Assembly: GCA_963708645.1 (NCBI GenBank)
Contig: CAVPTA010000007.1
Location: 186,001-250,000, forward strand
Source: RYN-133 sp963708645
GTDB lineage: Bacteria > Actinomycetota > Actinomycetes > Mycobacteriales > Jatrophihabitantaceae
Direction: 5' to 3'
DNA: 64,000 bases
The notes below the pieces were generated by a model, which was not told where the DNA came from, did not search any database, and worked only from the letters and a program-made list of their open reading frames with translations. Shown here piece after piece: positions 10,089 through 19,506 of this stretch (position 1 is its first letter; every line of letters begins with the position of its first letter). A program made the translations under genes and the position numbers.

Positions 10089-10349
10089 ATGACGATCGTG
10101 GGCGGGCAGTGGGCGCAGGAGTCGCCGATCGGCAAGGCCGGTCGCGTCGTCGTCGCCACCCGAGGTGCCGACGGACCCGGCGAGGTCGAGCTCGAGATCC
10201 GCGGCGGCACGGAGCTGTTCATCGCGCGCTCTCGCGAGCCGCTGGCCAAGGGCACGCCGGTGATCTGCGTGACCGAGATCGGCCCGCGCTCGGTGATCGT
10301 GCTGCCGTGGGCCGATCCCAAGGAAAGCCTGCTCGACCTGGGTGAATAG
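10089..10349 (+). CDS. NfeD-like OB-fold protein
   Basis: A small 86-residue protein resembling the soluble OB-fold domain of NfeD, the usual partner of bacterial flotillins: GKAGRVVVATRGADGPGEVEL followed by a strand-rich stretch and VIVLPWAD. There is no membrane segment, unlike full NfeD proteins. It lies 22 bp before the flotillin gene and is surely co-transcribed with it. Confidence 0.75.
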   Translation: MTIVGGQWAQESPIGKAGRVVVATRGADGPGEVELEIRGGTELFIARSREPLAKGTPVICVTEIGPRSVIVLPWADPKESLLDLGE

Positions 10350-10371
10350 ATCGACGAGGGAGTAATTGCAG

Positions 10372-11784
10372 ATGCTCGGGTACAAGGTGCCGACCGGAAA
10401 CCAGGCCATGATCGTTTCCGGCGGACGGTCGAAGGGCGCCAGCCCGTTCAAGGTCGTCGTCGGGCACGGCGCGTGGGTCATGCCGGGGTTCCGCAAGGCG
10501 GCGTTCCTCGACCTGTCGATGTTCGAGGCGTCCGTGACCGAATCGTGCGTGTCGCGGCAGGGCATCCCGCTACGGGTGACCGCGGTGATCGCAGCCAAGG
10601 TCGCTTCGGACGAGGTCAGCATCGTCAACGCGGCCCAGCGTTTCCTCGCCGACCAGAGTCAGACGGCGACGCTGACGGGACGGATCTTCGCCGGTCACCT
10701 GCGCAGCATCGTCGGTTCGATGACCGTCGAAGAGTTGATCACCGAGCGTCAGAAGCTCGCCACCGAGGTGCTGGATGCGTCGAAGGAGGAGATGGCGCGC
10801 ATCGGTTTGCTGGTCGACGCGCTGCAGATCAGCGAGATCAGCGACGGCAACTCCGGCTACATCGCTGCCATGGCCGCACCGCACACTGCGGCGATCCAGC
10901 GCGCTGCACAGGTTGCCCAGGCCGAGGCCGACCAGGCTTCGGCGCTCGCCCGCCAGCAGTCGCAGCGAGCCCAGGCGCAGTACGAGCGCGACACCGTGAT
11001 CGCGCAGGCCGGTTACAAGGCCGAGCAGGCAGCCGCGCAGTCACAAGCTGACGCCGAGGCGTCGAAGGCACAGCAGGCAGGCCTGTCGGCGCAGGCCGCG
11101 TACACGTCCGACACCGAGTCGGCGCAGGCCAAGGCGGCGCAGCGCTCCGCGCAGGCGCGCCTCGAGGCCGAGGCCGCCCAGGCCAAGGTCGAAGCCGACA
11201 CCAAGGCCGCGCGCGCCGAGGCGAACCGGTCCGCCGCGCAGGCCGAGCAGACAGCACTCGCGGCGCGGGCAGAGTACGAGGCGACCGCCAACGCCGCGCA
11301 GGCCAAGGCGGCGCAGGCCGGCCCGCTGGCCGCCGCGCAGGCGCAGCAAGAGGTCATCGACGAGCAGACCAAGGCGGCGCAGAAGCGCGCCTCGCTGCGC
11401 GAGCAGGAACTGGTGGCCGAGGTCGTCAAGCCGGCGCAGGCCGACGCCGAACGGCTCGAGATCATCGCCCGCGCCGAGGCGAAGAAGACCGAACTCGCCG
11501 CCGAGGCGATGGCGACGTCCAACCGCGTCGCGCTCGACCAACTGCTCATCGAGCAGTTGCCCGAGATGGTGCGTGCCGCCGCAACCGGCTTGCAGGGCGC
11601 CAAGCTCACGATCTTGAACGGCACCGAGGGCGTCAACGACGTCACCCAGGGCATCGTCGGCACCGGCATGGCGCTGTTCTCGACCGTGAAGGCGCTGCTC
11701 GGCAGCGACGACGACGACAAGCCGGCGTCCGATCCCAAGGAGATCGCCGCGCCCGACAAGGCGGCCAAGCTCTCGGACAGCTGA
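10372..11784 (+). CDS. Flotillin/SPFH-domain protein
   Basis: A 470-residue flotillin-like scaffold. An SPFH/Band 7 domain covers about residues 1-190 (YKVPTGNQAMIVSGGRSK through ISDGNSGYIAAMA). It is followed by ~210 residues of Ala/Gln/Glu-rich coiled coil with short repeats of the type AQAKAAQ, then a small C-terminal domain (LEIIARAEAKKTELAAEAM, LLIEQLPEMVRAAA). No N-terminal membrane hairpin is seen, so membrane attachment would have to be peripheral or through NfeD. Flotillins organise membrane microdomains. ATG 10372 has GAGGGAG 9 nt upstream; an in-frame TTG at 10366 is too close to that site. Confidence 0.88.
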   Translation: MLGYKVPTGNQAMIVSGGRSKGASPFKVVVGHGAWVMPGFRKAAFLDLSMFEASVTESCVSRQGIPLRVTAVIAAKVASDEVSIVNAAQRFLADQSQTATLTGRIFAGHLRSIVGSMTVEELITERQKLATEVLDASKEEMARIGLLVDALQISEISDGNSGYIAAMAAPHTAAIQRAAQVAQAEADQASALARQQSQRAQAQYERDTVIAQAGYKAEQAAAQSQADAEASKAQQAGLSAQAAYTSDTESAQAKAAQRSAQARLEAEAAQAKVEADTKAARAEANRSAAQAEQTALAARAEYEATANAAQAKAAQAGPLAAAQAQQEVIDEQTKAAQKRASLREQELVAEVVKPAQADAERLEIIARAEAKKTELAAEAMATSNRVALDQLLIEQLPEMVRAAATGLQGAKLTILNGTEGVNDVTQGIVGTGMALFSTVKALLGSDDDDKPASDPKEIAAPDKAAKLSDS

Positions 11785-11793
11785 TCCACTGAG

Positions 11794-11867
11794 TCGGGGT
11801 GGCGGGATTCGAACCCACGGCCCCTCGCTCCCAAAGCGAGTGCGCTACCAAACTGCGCCACACCCCG
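11794..11867 (-). tRNA. tRNA-Pro (UGG)
   Basis: A 74-nt cloverleaf on the minus strand. The 7-bp acceptor is CGGGGTG/CACCCCG with discriminator A. The anticodon stem CTCGC/GCGAG encloses TTTGGGA, giving anticodon UGG, and the T-arm GTTCGAATC is canonical. No CCA is encoded. It lies between the convergent flotillin and Ntn-hydrolase genes. Confidence 0.95.
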
Positions 11868-11900
11868 GGCGCTTTCGCGCCGCCAGTCTACGCAGCTGCC

Positions 11901-14726
11901 TTACCGCGGACGATGCCGATAGAACTGAATCACCTGTTGGAAGGTGGGCCGGTTCTGCCAGTCGACCATGGGCTGTCCGACGACGCCGAGCGCGCGGAAC
12001 TCGATCGAGTCGAACAGCGGCATCTTCTGCCCGGCCGCCTTCGAGTCACTCGAGTTGGTCCACGTCCCGACCTTGTGCCGGTTGCCGTTGGCGGCGAGCA
12101 GCTGCTTGTAGGTCTTGAGCAGTGCTGCGTTGAACGCAGCCCTGCACGTACGCAGTCCGCCGCGGCAGAAGTGCTGCTCCAGGCCGGAGTGGAATCCGTC
12201 GCGCGGGTGCTGACCGCGCAGCTGCTCGAGCACCGACATGAGGTAGCCCTCGTAGCCGCCGTCGTACGAGCTGCCCAGGTGCGCACCGCCGGAGTTCGGC
12301 GTGTTGACGAACTGCATCGGCAACGCCTTGTAACCGACCGCGGTCGCGCCGCCCGTCGAGCCGGGCGAGCCGATGCCACCGGCGGCGAGCAGCCGATCGA
12401 AGATCGACCGGATCAGGTTCGGCATCAGCTGATCGCCGATGGCCACCGCCGCGTGGTGCAGGTACTGCGTGTTGGCGGGACGTGCCTTGATGCGGTGCCC
12501 GCCTGCAGCGATCCACGACCGCAGTTGCGCGAGCATCGCTTGCACGCCGGCCGGTTCCTTCTGCTTACCGATGACCTTGAGCAGCAACGGCAACACAGTC
12601 ACCGCATCGAGATCCTGCGAGGCCGCAGTCTCCATAGCGTCGACGACATTGGCCCGCGTGATCTTGCCGTGGTGGATGGCGAACTGATGCTTGAGCTGGC
12701 GTTCGAGCATGATCGAGCGATAGATCTGCCCGTACCCGTACTGGTCGTCGGCGGCCGCGAACCGTGGTGCCGGCTTGTTGTTCCAGCTGATCAGGTAACC
12801 CTTCTTCGGGTTCACGTCGTGGACGTGCTTCCACGGACCGAGGAAGCCCCTCCATTCCGCGTTGCCCGTCCCCCACTGCGGCATGCTCGGGTCGACGAAG
12901 GACGGCCTGATCGGGTCGCGTCCGCTCACGTAGTAGCCGATGTCGTGGTTGTCGACGTAGAACCAGTTGAACGTGTAGAGGATGTGCGACGCGTTCACCA
13001 TCCACGAGTGCACGTTGTGCGTCAGACCTGGTTCGCCCCACTCGAGGAAGCCGATCACCGAGTCGACGTCGTGGTTGTAGGTCGAACGCTGCAGCACGAC
13101 CGCGACCGGCTTGCCGTGCCAGGTCGTCCAGCCCTGCACGACACCGTGGATCGTGCGATGGATGACGTGGTCGATCTGCGACGGTTGACCTTGCCCACCG
13201 GGCTTCGGGTACGCCGTCTCGGAGTAGTCCTCGGTGATCATCGGGCGGCACTTGCCTTTGTAGAGATAGTTCGTGCCCTGCGCAGCGGGCTTTCCGCCGC
13301 CGGGATTGCAGATTTTCTCCAGGCGCGTGTCGATGACGTCGCTGCCTGCTGACGTGGCCGACCACGCGTAGTCCTCACCGCGACCCAGCTCGACGACGCC
13401 CGTTCCGGGGAAGGACGCACCCTCGGCTGCATAGCCCGGAGCGTGCAGGTCTTCGAGCGCGAGGATCTGCGGCGCGAAGTACGACACCTGGGGCCCGAAC
13501 ACGGCGACGGGGTGATGTGCGGCGGTGTGGTTGGCGGTGACGAGCAGCGCGTTGCTCATGTGCTTGGGCATCGCGCTCAAACCCTTGATGATCGACATCG
13601 CCGTCGGGTTGGGCGCTGAGACCGAGCAGTTCTGCGTGGTGTCGGTCGGGCCGCCGGTGACGGGCTTGCCGTAGTCGGGCAGCGCCCGGGCGCTCTCACG
13701 GATCTTGCCCGGGATCTCGTACGGGAACGACTTGCTGGACGTCGTCGGCGCCAGCGGATCGTTGCTGGTGCGGAACTGCGCGAACGCGGACGTGCCGGCC
13801 TTGAAGCCGAGCTTCTGCCGCAGGTACTCCAGCAGGTGGGCGTTGGCCATCTCCTGGCCGCCACCCTTGCCGAAGATGCCGCCGATGAGCCCGGCGATCG
13901 CGACCACATCGTTGACGCCCCAGTCGGCGGGCGGCCCGACGGCCGCGACGTAGTCGGCGGGCATGAGACTCGGGTTGGTCTTCGCCGCGGCGATGTAGGC
14001 GTTCACGCCGTCGACGTAGGAGTAGATCATCGACTTGGCCAGCGCACCCTGCTTGCCGTACTCCTTGGGCAGGTTGTTCACCTGCGCGATCGCGCGCGCC
14101 TTTGTGTAGGGAGCGAGCAGCAACTCGTCGTGGTCCATCTGCTCGAAGGCGCAGGACGAACCGAGGAACTGAGCGAGCGTTCCCTCGCCGTAGTTGCGCA
14201 GCACGTCCATCAGGAAGAGCCGGTCTTCGGCCTGCGCATATCCGGCACCGAAGGCAGCCGACTGTTTGGTGTTGCCGTAGATGTGCGGGATGTCGTGCTT
14301 GTCGCGATAGATCGTGACGTTGGCGTTCGGTTGCTCGGTGCGCGTGATGTCAGTGGGACGCACGCCGAACGACTCGTCGTTGTAGTAGTTGCTCAGCCCG
14401 GAATCGGCGAGGCCGTTGTGTCCGTAGAGCAGGCTGTCGTACTTGCCGAGCTGGTCCTGGCTGTTGGGCGGACGGGTTCCGTTCAACTCGAACTGCGCCA
14501 GATCGGTCGTGTTCACCAGACCGTTCTCGCCGGGCGGCAGGATGCTCATCGCTCGTCCGTCCGCATAGTCGTTGGCCCGGTAGGCGTGCGACGGCGGTGC
14601 TGCGTGCGCGCTCGCGGCGCGTGCCGGAGCGGCACTGGCCGGGCCGGTTGTCGCGTCGACGACGGAGGTGAGACCGACGGTGGTCAGCGCGGCGACGGCG
14701 AGCGCGATCCAGCGAGAGCGTGGCAC
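11901..14726 (-). CDS. Secreted penicillin acylase family (Ntn) hydrolase
   Basis: A 941-residue exported amidohydrolase. A signal peptide covers about residues 1-40. The alpha part contains the family stretch FGAGYAQAEDRLFLMDVLRNYGEG. The autocatalytic nucleophile is Ser391 at the start of SNALLVTANHT, preceded by a linker of ~50 residues. The beta part has conserved blocks such as SWNNKPAP. Family members (penicillin G acylase, acyl-homoserine-lactone acylase, cephalosporin acylase) are processed into two chains and hydrolyse acyl amides; the substrate is unknown here. The GTG start has GGAGG 7 nt upstream. Confidence 0.9.
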   Translation of the reverse strand: MPRSRWIALAVAALTTVGLTSVVDATTGPASAAPARAASAHAAPPSHAYRANDYADGRAMSILPPGENGLVNTTDLAQFELNGTRPPNSQDQLGKYDSLLYGHNGLADSGLSNYYNDESFGVRPTDITRTEQPNANVTIYRDKHDIPHIYGNTKQSAAFGAGYAQAEDRLFLMDVLRNYGEGTLAQFLGSSCAFEQMDHDELLLAPYTKARAIAQVNNLPKEYGKQGALAKSMIYSYVDGVNAYIAAAKTNPSLMPADYVAAVGPPADWGVNDVVAIAGLIGGIFGKGGGQEMANAHLLEYLRQKLGFKAGTSAFAQFRTSNDPLAPTTSSKSFPYEIPGKIRESARALPDYGKPVTGGPTDTTQNCSVSAPNPTAMSIIKGLSAMPKHMSNALLVTANHTAAHHPVAVFGPQVSYFAPQILALEDLHAPGYAAEGASFPGTGVVELGRGEDYAWSATSAGSDVIDTRLEKICNPGGGKPAAQGTNYLYKGKCRPMITEDYSETAYPKPGGQGQPSQIDHVIHRTIHGVVQGWTTWHGKPVAVVLQRSTYNHDVDSVIGFLEWGEPGLTHNVHSWMVNASHILYTFNWFYVDNHDIGYYVSGRDPIRPSFVDPSMPQWGTGNAEWRGFLGPWKHVHDVNPKKGYLISWNNKPAPRFAAADDQYGYGQIYRSIMLERQLKHQFAIHHGKITRANVVDAMETAASQDLDAVTVLPLLLKVIGKQKEPAGVQAMLAQLRSWIAAGGHRIKARPANTQYLHHAAVAIGDQLMPNLIRSIFDRLLAAGGIGSPGSTGGATAVGYKALPMQFVNTPNSGGAHLGSSYDGGYEGYLMSVLEQLRGQHPRDGFHSGLEQHFCRGGLRTCRAAFNAALLKTYKQLLAANGNRHKVGTWTNSSDSKAAGQKMPLFDSIEFRALGVVGQPMVDWQNRPTFQQVIQFYRHRPR

Positions 14727-14822
14727 AGTTGAGCCTCCGGAAGTAGAACAGGTTTCAGACGAGCGTCTAGACAGCTAAGCGTGAATCTGCCCAGATCGCC
14801 ATTCGGGATATCCGCGCGCTCC

Positions 14823-14828
14823 TAGGAT
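14823..14828 (+). promoter_or_regulatory. -10 box of cinA (leaderless)
   Basis: TAGGAT is followed by 7 nt and the GTG start of cinA. No ribosome site lies between, so the transcript is predicted to be leaderless. Confidence 0.55.
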
Positions 14829-14835
14829 CGAGCGC

Positions 14836-16110
14836 GTGGCCAGTCGAGCGGGGATCGTCGTCACCGGCACCGAAGTGCTGACCGGTCGCGTCAGCGATCG
14901 CAACGGACCATGGCTGGCCGAGCAACTGCGCCTGGCCGGCGTCGATGTGGCGAACGTGATCGTTGTCGGCGATCGGCCCGACGACCTGCGCAACGCACTG
15001 GATTTCCTGGCCCGGTCGGGCGTGAACCTGATCATCACCTCGGGCGGCCTCGGCCCGACCGCCGACGATCTGACCGCCGAGATCGTCGCCGACTTCCAGG
15101 GCAGACCGCCGGCGCTCGACCCCGCACTGGAGCAGCGCATCGCCGACATCGTCGCCCGGTTGTCGGCCGGCCGCGGCTGGCGCATAGACCCCGACGCGAC
15201 TGCAGCCGCCACGCGCAAACAGGCGCTCGTGCCCGCCGGCGCGACGGTGCTCGAGCCGGTCGGGACGGCCCCGGGGCTCATCGTTGCGCCACCGGAGGGT
15301 GCGTCAGGCCCGCCGATCGCGGTGCTACCCGGCCCGCCGTTCGAGCTGCAGGGCATGTGGGCGCGTGTGATCGCCGATCCCCTCGTCGACGCTGCGCTCG
15401 GCAATCGCCCCGAGCTTCGGCAGCGCACGATGCGGCTGTGGAGCGTGCCCGAATCGGAACTCGCAGCGCGGATGCGTGAGCATGACGCGGAACTCGGTGG
15501 GCTCGAGATCACGACGTGTCTGCGCGGCGGCGAACTCGAGGTCGTGAGTCGGTTCGCACCCGACGCGCAGGACGCTTACGACGGGTTCGAGCAGCTGATC
15601 CGCGCAAGCTTCCAGCGCGAGCTGTTCTCGACTGACGGACGCACTGTCGACGACATCGTCGCCGACGCGTTGCTCGAGCGCGGGCTCACCATCGCCACGG
15701 CCGAGTCGTGCACAGCGGGTGGGCTCGCATCGAGGCTGACCGACCGTCCGGGGTCGTCGGCGTACCTGCTCGGCGGCATGGTCGTCTACTCGAATGCGAT
15801 GAAGACCGAACTCGCCGGCGTGCCCGCGGACCTGATCGAGCGGGTCGGCGCGGTGAGCGCGGAGGTGGCTCTGGCGCTAGCGGAGGGCGCCCGCGACCGG
15901 GTCGGCGCGGACCTGGGCGTCGGCATCACCGGCATCGCCGGGCCGGACGGCGGCACGGCCGACAAGCCCGTCGGCTTGGTGTACTTCTGCGTCGCGAGCG
16001 ATCAGGAACCGTTGGCACGCAAGGTGATGGTGCCCGGTTCACGCGCGGACGTGCGGGCGCGGTCGGTCACGATCGCGCTGCACCTCGTCCGGCGACTACT
16101 GGGCCTGTAG
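14836..16110 (+). CDS. cinA: CinA family nicotinamide-nucleotide amidohydrolase
   Basis: A 424-residue two-domain protein. The N-terminal MoaB/MogA-like (COG1058) domain, residues ~5-170, opens with GIVVTGTEVLTGRVSDRNGP and includes TSGGLGPTADDLT. The C-terminal CinA/PncC domain (~260-420) has TAESCTAGGLASRLTDRPGS and GITGIAGPDGGT. Such proteins hydrolyse NMN to recycle NAD and the N-terminal domain can act as ADP-ribose pyrophosphatase. It ends 1 bp before the stop of the convergent membrane-protein gene. Confidence 0.95.
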   Translation: MASRAGIVVTGTEVLTGRVSDRNGPWLAEQLRLAGVDVANVIVVGDRPDDLRNALDFLARSGVNLIITSGGLGPTADDLTAEIVADFQGRPPALDPALEQRIADIVARLSAGRGWRIDPDATAAATRKQALVPAGATVLEPVGTAPGLIVAPPEGASGPPIAVLPGPPFELQGMWARVIADPLVDAALGNRPELRQRTMRLWSVPESELAARMREHDAELGGLEITTCLRGGELEVVSRFAPDAQDAYDGFEQLIRASFQRELFSTDGRTVDDIVADALLERGLTIATAESCTAGGLASRLTDRPGSSAYLLGGMVVYSNAMKTELAGVPADLIERVGAVSAEVALALAEGARDRVGADLGVGITGIAGPDGGTADKPVGLVYFCVASDQEPLARKVMVPGSRADVRARSVTIALHLVRRLLGL

Positions 16111-16111
16111 C

Positions 16112-17635
16112 TCAACCGGTAACGGTCACCTCACCGGGCGCGGACACGTGCAGCAGCGTCCACCCGTGGCCGTCCGGACTCAGGTTTGCCTGCACGCCGG
16201 GCGAGCCGTCGGCGTCCAGCACCGACGACCATCGCACGCGCAACGCGACAGTCGTCTTGTGCGGTGCAGTGATGACGAGTTCGTTCTGATCGGCATCAAC
16301 CATCCGGGCAGGACGGCCGGCGATCGGCACGGGAGCGCGGACTGCGAACAGTTCCCACTGCGCGTTGCTCCAGATCGGCGTCAGGTACGACGTGTTGCTC
16401 TGCACGAGTTGGTACTCGGCGTTCTCGTACAGCGTGCGCCGGTGCAGCAGCACGTAGCCCACGGCGTTCGCGTCCAGCCATGTGCGGTACTGGTCGGCGG
16501 TCAGCGAGCCGCTGGTGACGGTCGGGTTCAGCGCGAGGTCGACCTGCGTCTCATAGCCACGCGCCAGCAGGGCGTGGGGCAGCAGCAGATCGCTGGCGTC
16601 GTGCGTGCCGTCGGGGATGACTTCGAGTCGGTACTGCGCGAGTCCGGGCAGTCGGTCGAGCCGGTGCAGAAGCGGGCCGTACTGCGCCGTTTGAGCGACC
16701 GGCCCGAAGGCTGTGCGCAGATCGCCCATCGTGGCCGAGATTCCGCCGTACACGCCGAGCGAGACGCACGCCAGCGTGACGATCGCCGATCGTCGCGCGG
16801 TCGCAACGACCGCGGGCGGCAACCAGATCCACACCATGCGGTCGAAGTTGCCGCCCAATGGCGTCGGTATCGCGGCGAGCACGACGCAGACGATTGCGCT
16901 GACGAGCACGGGCACGACGACGAAGATCTTCGGCCGCGCGATCGCCATTGCACACAGCGCGAGGATCAACGCGTTGGCCGTCGGCCAGTCGAACGGCTCG
17001 GTACCGATCGAGCCGTAGAGCAACCCGAGCACGGCGAGTGTCACCAGCGTGGTTGCGAGAACCACACTGGCGAGCAGGCGATAGGTTTTGCCGAGCCACA
17101 ACGTCCCGGTGAGCGCGATGGCGAGAAAGACGCCGGCGACCGGTGACGCCAACACGACGAAGACGCCGGCCGGGACGGCGAGTACCCACCAGCGACGCCG
17201 GATCGCGATCACCGCGGCAAGTGCACCGACTGTTCCGACCGTGAACGCGATTCGTCCGCTCCACAGATCGAACCCGGCCGCAACGGTGACGACCCACGTG
17301 GCCGCGAGCGGGTGGGCACTCCCCCGCACGGCCGCCGGGCACAACAACGTGATCGCGACTGTCGCGACGGCGCCGAGCGCGGCGGCACCGATCAATGTCG
17401 ACAGGAACGGCACGACGATCGAGTAGGCGCCAGGTGGCGTGGCGCCGCCGAACCACCCGAACCAGTAGTCGAGTCCGACGCCGTGGGCTGCGGCGAACTC
17501 ACGGGCCCGGGCCGCCCAGAGGTCGCCCACCGGTACCTGCAGCGCGACGAACACCGCGCTGCTCACGACCGCCGCCACGACCGGCAACGCAGCAACCGCC
17601 ACGCGGGCGCGTGGCGGTGCTGCGATCGTGGCCAT
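16112..17635 (-). CDS. Multi-pass membrane protein, possible GT-C type
   Basis: A 507-residue integral membrane protein. About 10 hydrophobic helices fill residues 10-320. A soluble C-terminal part of ~180 residues contains a YRTWLDANAVGYVLLHRRTLY region. That plan (membrane N-half, extracytoplasmic tail) is typical of actinobacterial GT-C-like or hypothetical envelope proteins, but no DxD or other catalytic motif is convincing. The minus-strand -10 CACGAT sits 6 nt before the ATG, suggesting leaderless expression. I do not recognise a specific function. Confidence 0.75.
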   Translation of the reverse strand: MATIAAPPRARVAVAALPVVAAVVSSAVFVALQVPVGDLWAARAREFAAAHGVGLDYWFGWFGGATPPGAYSIVVPFLSTLIGAAALGAVATVAITLLCPAAVRGSAHPLAATWVVTVAAGFDLWSGRIAFTVGTVGALAAVIAIRRRWWVLAVPAGVFVVLASPVAGVFLAIALTGTLWLGKTYRLLASVVLATTLVTLAVLGLLYGSIGTEPFDWPTANALILALCAMAIARPKIFVVVPVLVSAIVCVVLAAIPTPLGGNFDRMVWIWLPPAVVATARRSAIVTLACVSLGVYGGISATMGDLRTAFGPVAQTAQYGPLLHRLDRLPGLAQYRLEVIPDGTHDASDLLLPHALLARGYETQVDLALNPTVTSGSLTADQYRTWLDANAVGYVLLHRRTLYENAEYQLVQSNTSYLTPIWSNAQWELFAVRAPVPIAGRPARMVDADQNELVITAPHKTTVALRVRWSSVLDADGSPGVQANLSPDGHGWTLLHVSAPGEVTVTG

Positions 17636-17685
17636 CAGGTGATCGTGCCGGGTGCTCCCTGAGACGACGTCAAACGAACCGGTTC

Positions 17686-18495
17686 CTAGGCGTCGCGCCG
17701 GCTGAGCACGCTCGCCCCGATCACCAGCGCGATGATCGCGTAGCCGGCGAGGATGGCGAGCCCGACCCAGGGCCCGAACAGGTTCGGGTCGAACTCCGTC
17801 GTCGCCGTCACTCGGCTGCCGATGTTGAGCGGCAGGAACTTCGCGACGTCGGTCGAGTACGGATCGGGCAGTGCGTTGGTCAGCAGCGGCGCGACCAGGA
17901 CGATCCCGAACAGCGTCGCGAGCGCACCGGCGGTGTTGCGGATGATGAACCCGAGGCCGACCGCGAGCAGCCCGATCAGGGTCAGGTAGATGGCGCCCCC
18001 GACGATCGCCCGCACGGCCCCTGGCGTGCTGAGGTCGGCCTGGGCGTGCGTGCTGCGCTGAGCCAGTTGACCGAGCTCGAAACCGAGGAAGGTCGTCGGC
18101 AGCGAGATCGCGAACGTCACCAGCGCGAAAACCAGCGCCTTCGCGATCAACACCGGATGCCGTCGTGGCACTGCACCGAGCGACGAGCGGATCATGCCCG
18201 TGCCGTACTCGCCGGTGATCACGAGCACGCCGAGAACACCGATCGCGAGTTGTGCGAGAAACACTCCACGGAGGCTGACCTCGGTGGCGTCGAACTGGAA
18301 TTGGGCCTTCGGGCCGCCTCCGCTCTCAAGACGGTGTGCGTGCAGCGCGCTGAACAGCGTGCCGATCCCATCGACGATGACGATCATGACGACGAGGCTG
18401 ATCCAACTCGACCGCAGCGAGCGGAGCTTGATCCATTCCGAGCGGACGACGCCGAGTTGCGTGACGCGCCCGGTAGGCAGCGTGGCGGCCGTCAT
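17686..18495 (-). CDS. ABC transporter permease (ABC-2 type)
   Basis: A 269-residue membrane protein with six hydrophobic helices and the N-terminal cytoplasmic start VTQLGVVRSEWIKLRSLRSSW typical of ABC-2 permeases that follow a CcmA/BcrA-type ATPase. It overlaps the ATPase gene by ATGA and forms the transport unit with it. Substrate unknown; relatives export peptides or antibiotics or act in stress resistance. Confidence 0.88.
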   Translation of the reverse strand: MTAATLPTGRVTQLGVVRSEWIKLRSLRSSWISLVVMIVIVDGIGTLFSALHAHRLESGGGPKAQFQFDATEVSLRGVFLAQLAIGVLGVLVITGEYGTGMIRSSLGAVPRRHPVLIAKALVFALVTFAISLPTTFLGFELGQLAQRSTHAQADLSTPGAVRAIVGGAIYLTLIGLLAVGLGFIIRNTAGALATLFGIVLVAPLLTNALPDPYSTDVAKFLPLNIGSRVTATTEFDPNLFGPWVGLAILAGYAIIALVIGASVLSRRDA

Positions 18496-19418
18496 CGCAC
18501 TGCTCCGGCGGTCTCGGTCGTGCCGTGGAATTCGACGGCGTCGCGCGTGATCTCCATGAACGCCTCCTCCAGGGTGGCCTGCTGCGGGGTGAGTTCGACA
18601 AGTGGGATCGCCTCGCGCGCTGCGACGAGTCCGATCTGTGCGCTGTCGGTGCCGGTGACGATGAGTTCGTCGGGGTTCGAGCGTTCGACCTCGTAGCCGT
18701 CGTCGATGAGTAGCGCGCTCAGTCGGTCGGCCTGCGTGGTGCGCACAAGCACGGCGCCGGTCGTTGCCGTACGCACCACGTCCGCGATGCTGCCCGAGGT
18801 GATGAACCGGCCGCGGCCGACGACGATGACCTCAGTTGCGGTGAGTGCCATCTCGCTCATCAGGTGCGACGACACGAAGACCGTGCGTCCTTCGGCTGCG
18901 AGCGATTTCAAGAGATTGCGGATCCAGCGGATGCCTTCCGGGTCGAGACCGTTCACGGGCTCGTCGAGCAACAACACCTGCGGATCACCGAGCAGCGCCG
19001 CTGCGATGCCGAGCCGCTGCCCCATGCCGAGCGAGAACTTGCCCACCCGCTTGCCGGCGACCTCGTGCAGGCCGACGAGGTCGATCATCTCGTCGACCCG
19101 ACGCCGCGGAATGTTGTGCGTCGCCGCCATTGCGAGCAGGTGGTTGCGCGCCGAGCGTCCGGTGTGGACGGCGCGTGCCTCGAGCAGCGCGCCGACCTCG
19201 TGCAACGGTGCGGGCAGATCGACGTAGCGTTTGCCGTTGATCAACGCCGTTCCGCCTGTCGGTCGGTCGAGCCCGAGCAGCAGCCGCATCGTTGTCGATT
19301 TGCCCGAGCCGTTGGGCCCGAGGAATCCCGTCACCGTCCCGGCGCGGACCTCGAAACTCAGGTTCTCCACCGCAGCCTTGTCGCCATATTTCTTGGTCAG
19401 TTCCTGCGCTTCGATCAT
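18492..19418 (-). CDS. ABC transporter ATP-binding protein (BcrA/CcmA type)
   Basis: A 308-residue ATPase. Walker A is GPNGSGKST, the ABC signature is FSLGMGQRLGI, Walker B is VLLLDEP and the H-loop is VSSHLM. The C-terminal extension (~residues 215-308) is typical of BcrA-like exporters. The start at 19418 gives the family N-terminus (MIEAQELTKKYGDK) and has CATGAT 7 nt upstream as a possible leaderless -10; longer in-frame starts extend into unconserved sequence. Confidence 0.9.
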   Translation of the reverse strand: MIEAQELTKKYGDKAAVENLSFEVRAGTVTGFLGPNGSGKSTTMRLLLGLDRPTGGTALINGKRYVDLPAPLHEVGALLEARAVHTGRSARNHLLAMAATHNIPRRRVDEMIDLVGLHEVAGKRVGKFSLGMGQRLGIAAALLGDPQVLLLDEPVNGLDPEGIRWIRNLLKSLAAEGRTVFVSSHLMSEMALTATEVIVVGRGRFITSGSIADVVRTATTGAVLVRTTQADRLSALLIDDGYEVERSNPDELIVTGTDSAQIGLVAAREAIPLVELTPQQATLEEAFMEITRDAVEFHGTTETAGAVR

Positions 19419-19506
19419 GGACGGAATCATGCGGCACCAACGGCCGTAGAGCATCGGTGCATGCCCTGAGGGCGACCCTGAATTCAGCCCGCTCTCACCG
19501 GGGGCG

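Noticed and set aside
10890..11450. Short GCGCAGGCC-type repeats in the flotillin gene as a DNA repeat element.
   Set aside because: They are explained by the Ala/Gln/Glu coiled coil and do not extend beyond the reading frame.
16101..16125. GGGCCTGTAGCTCAACCGGTAACGG looks like the 5' half of a tRNA (acceptor and D-arm).
   Set aside because: No anticodon arm, T-arm or matching 3' acceptor follows. The bases are the end of cinA and the stop of the convergent membrane-protein gene, so the likeness is chance.
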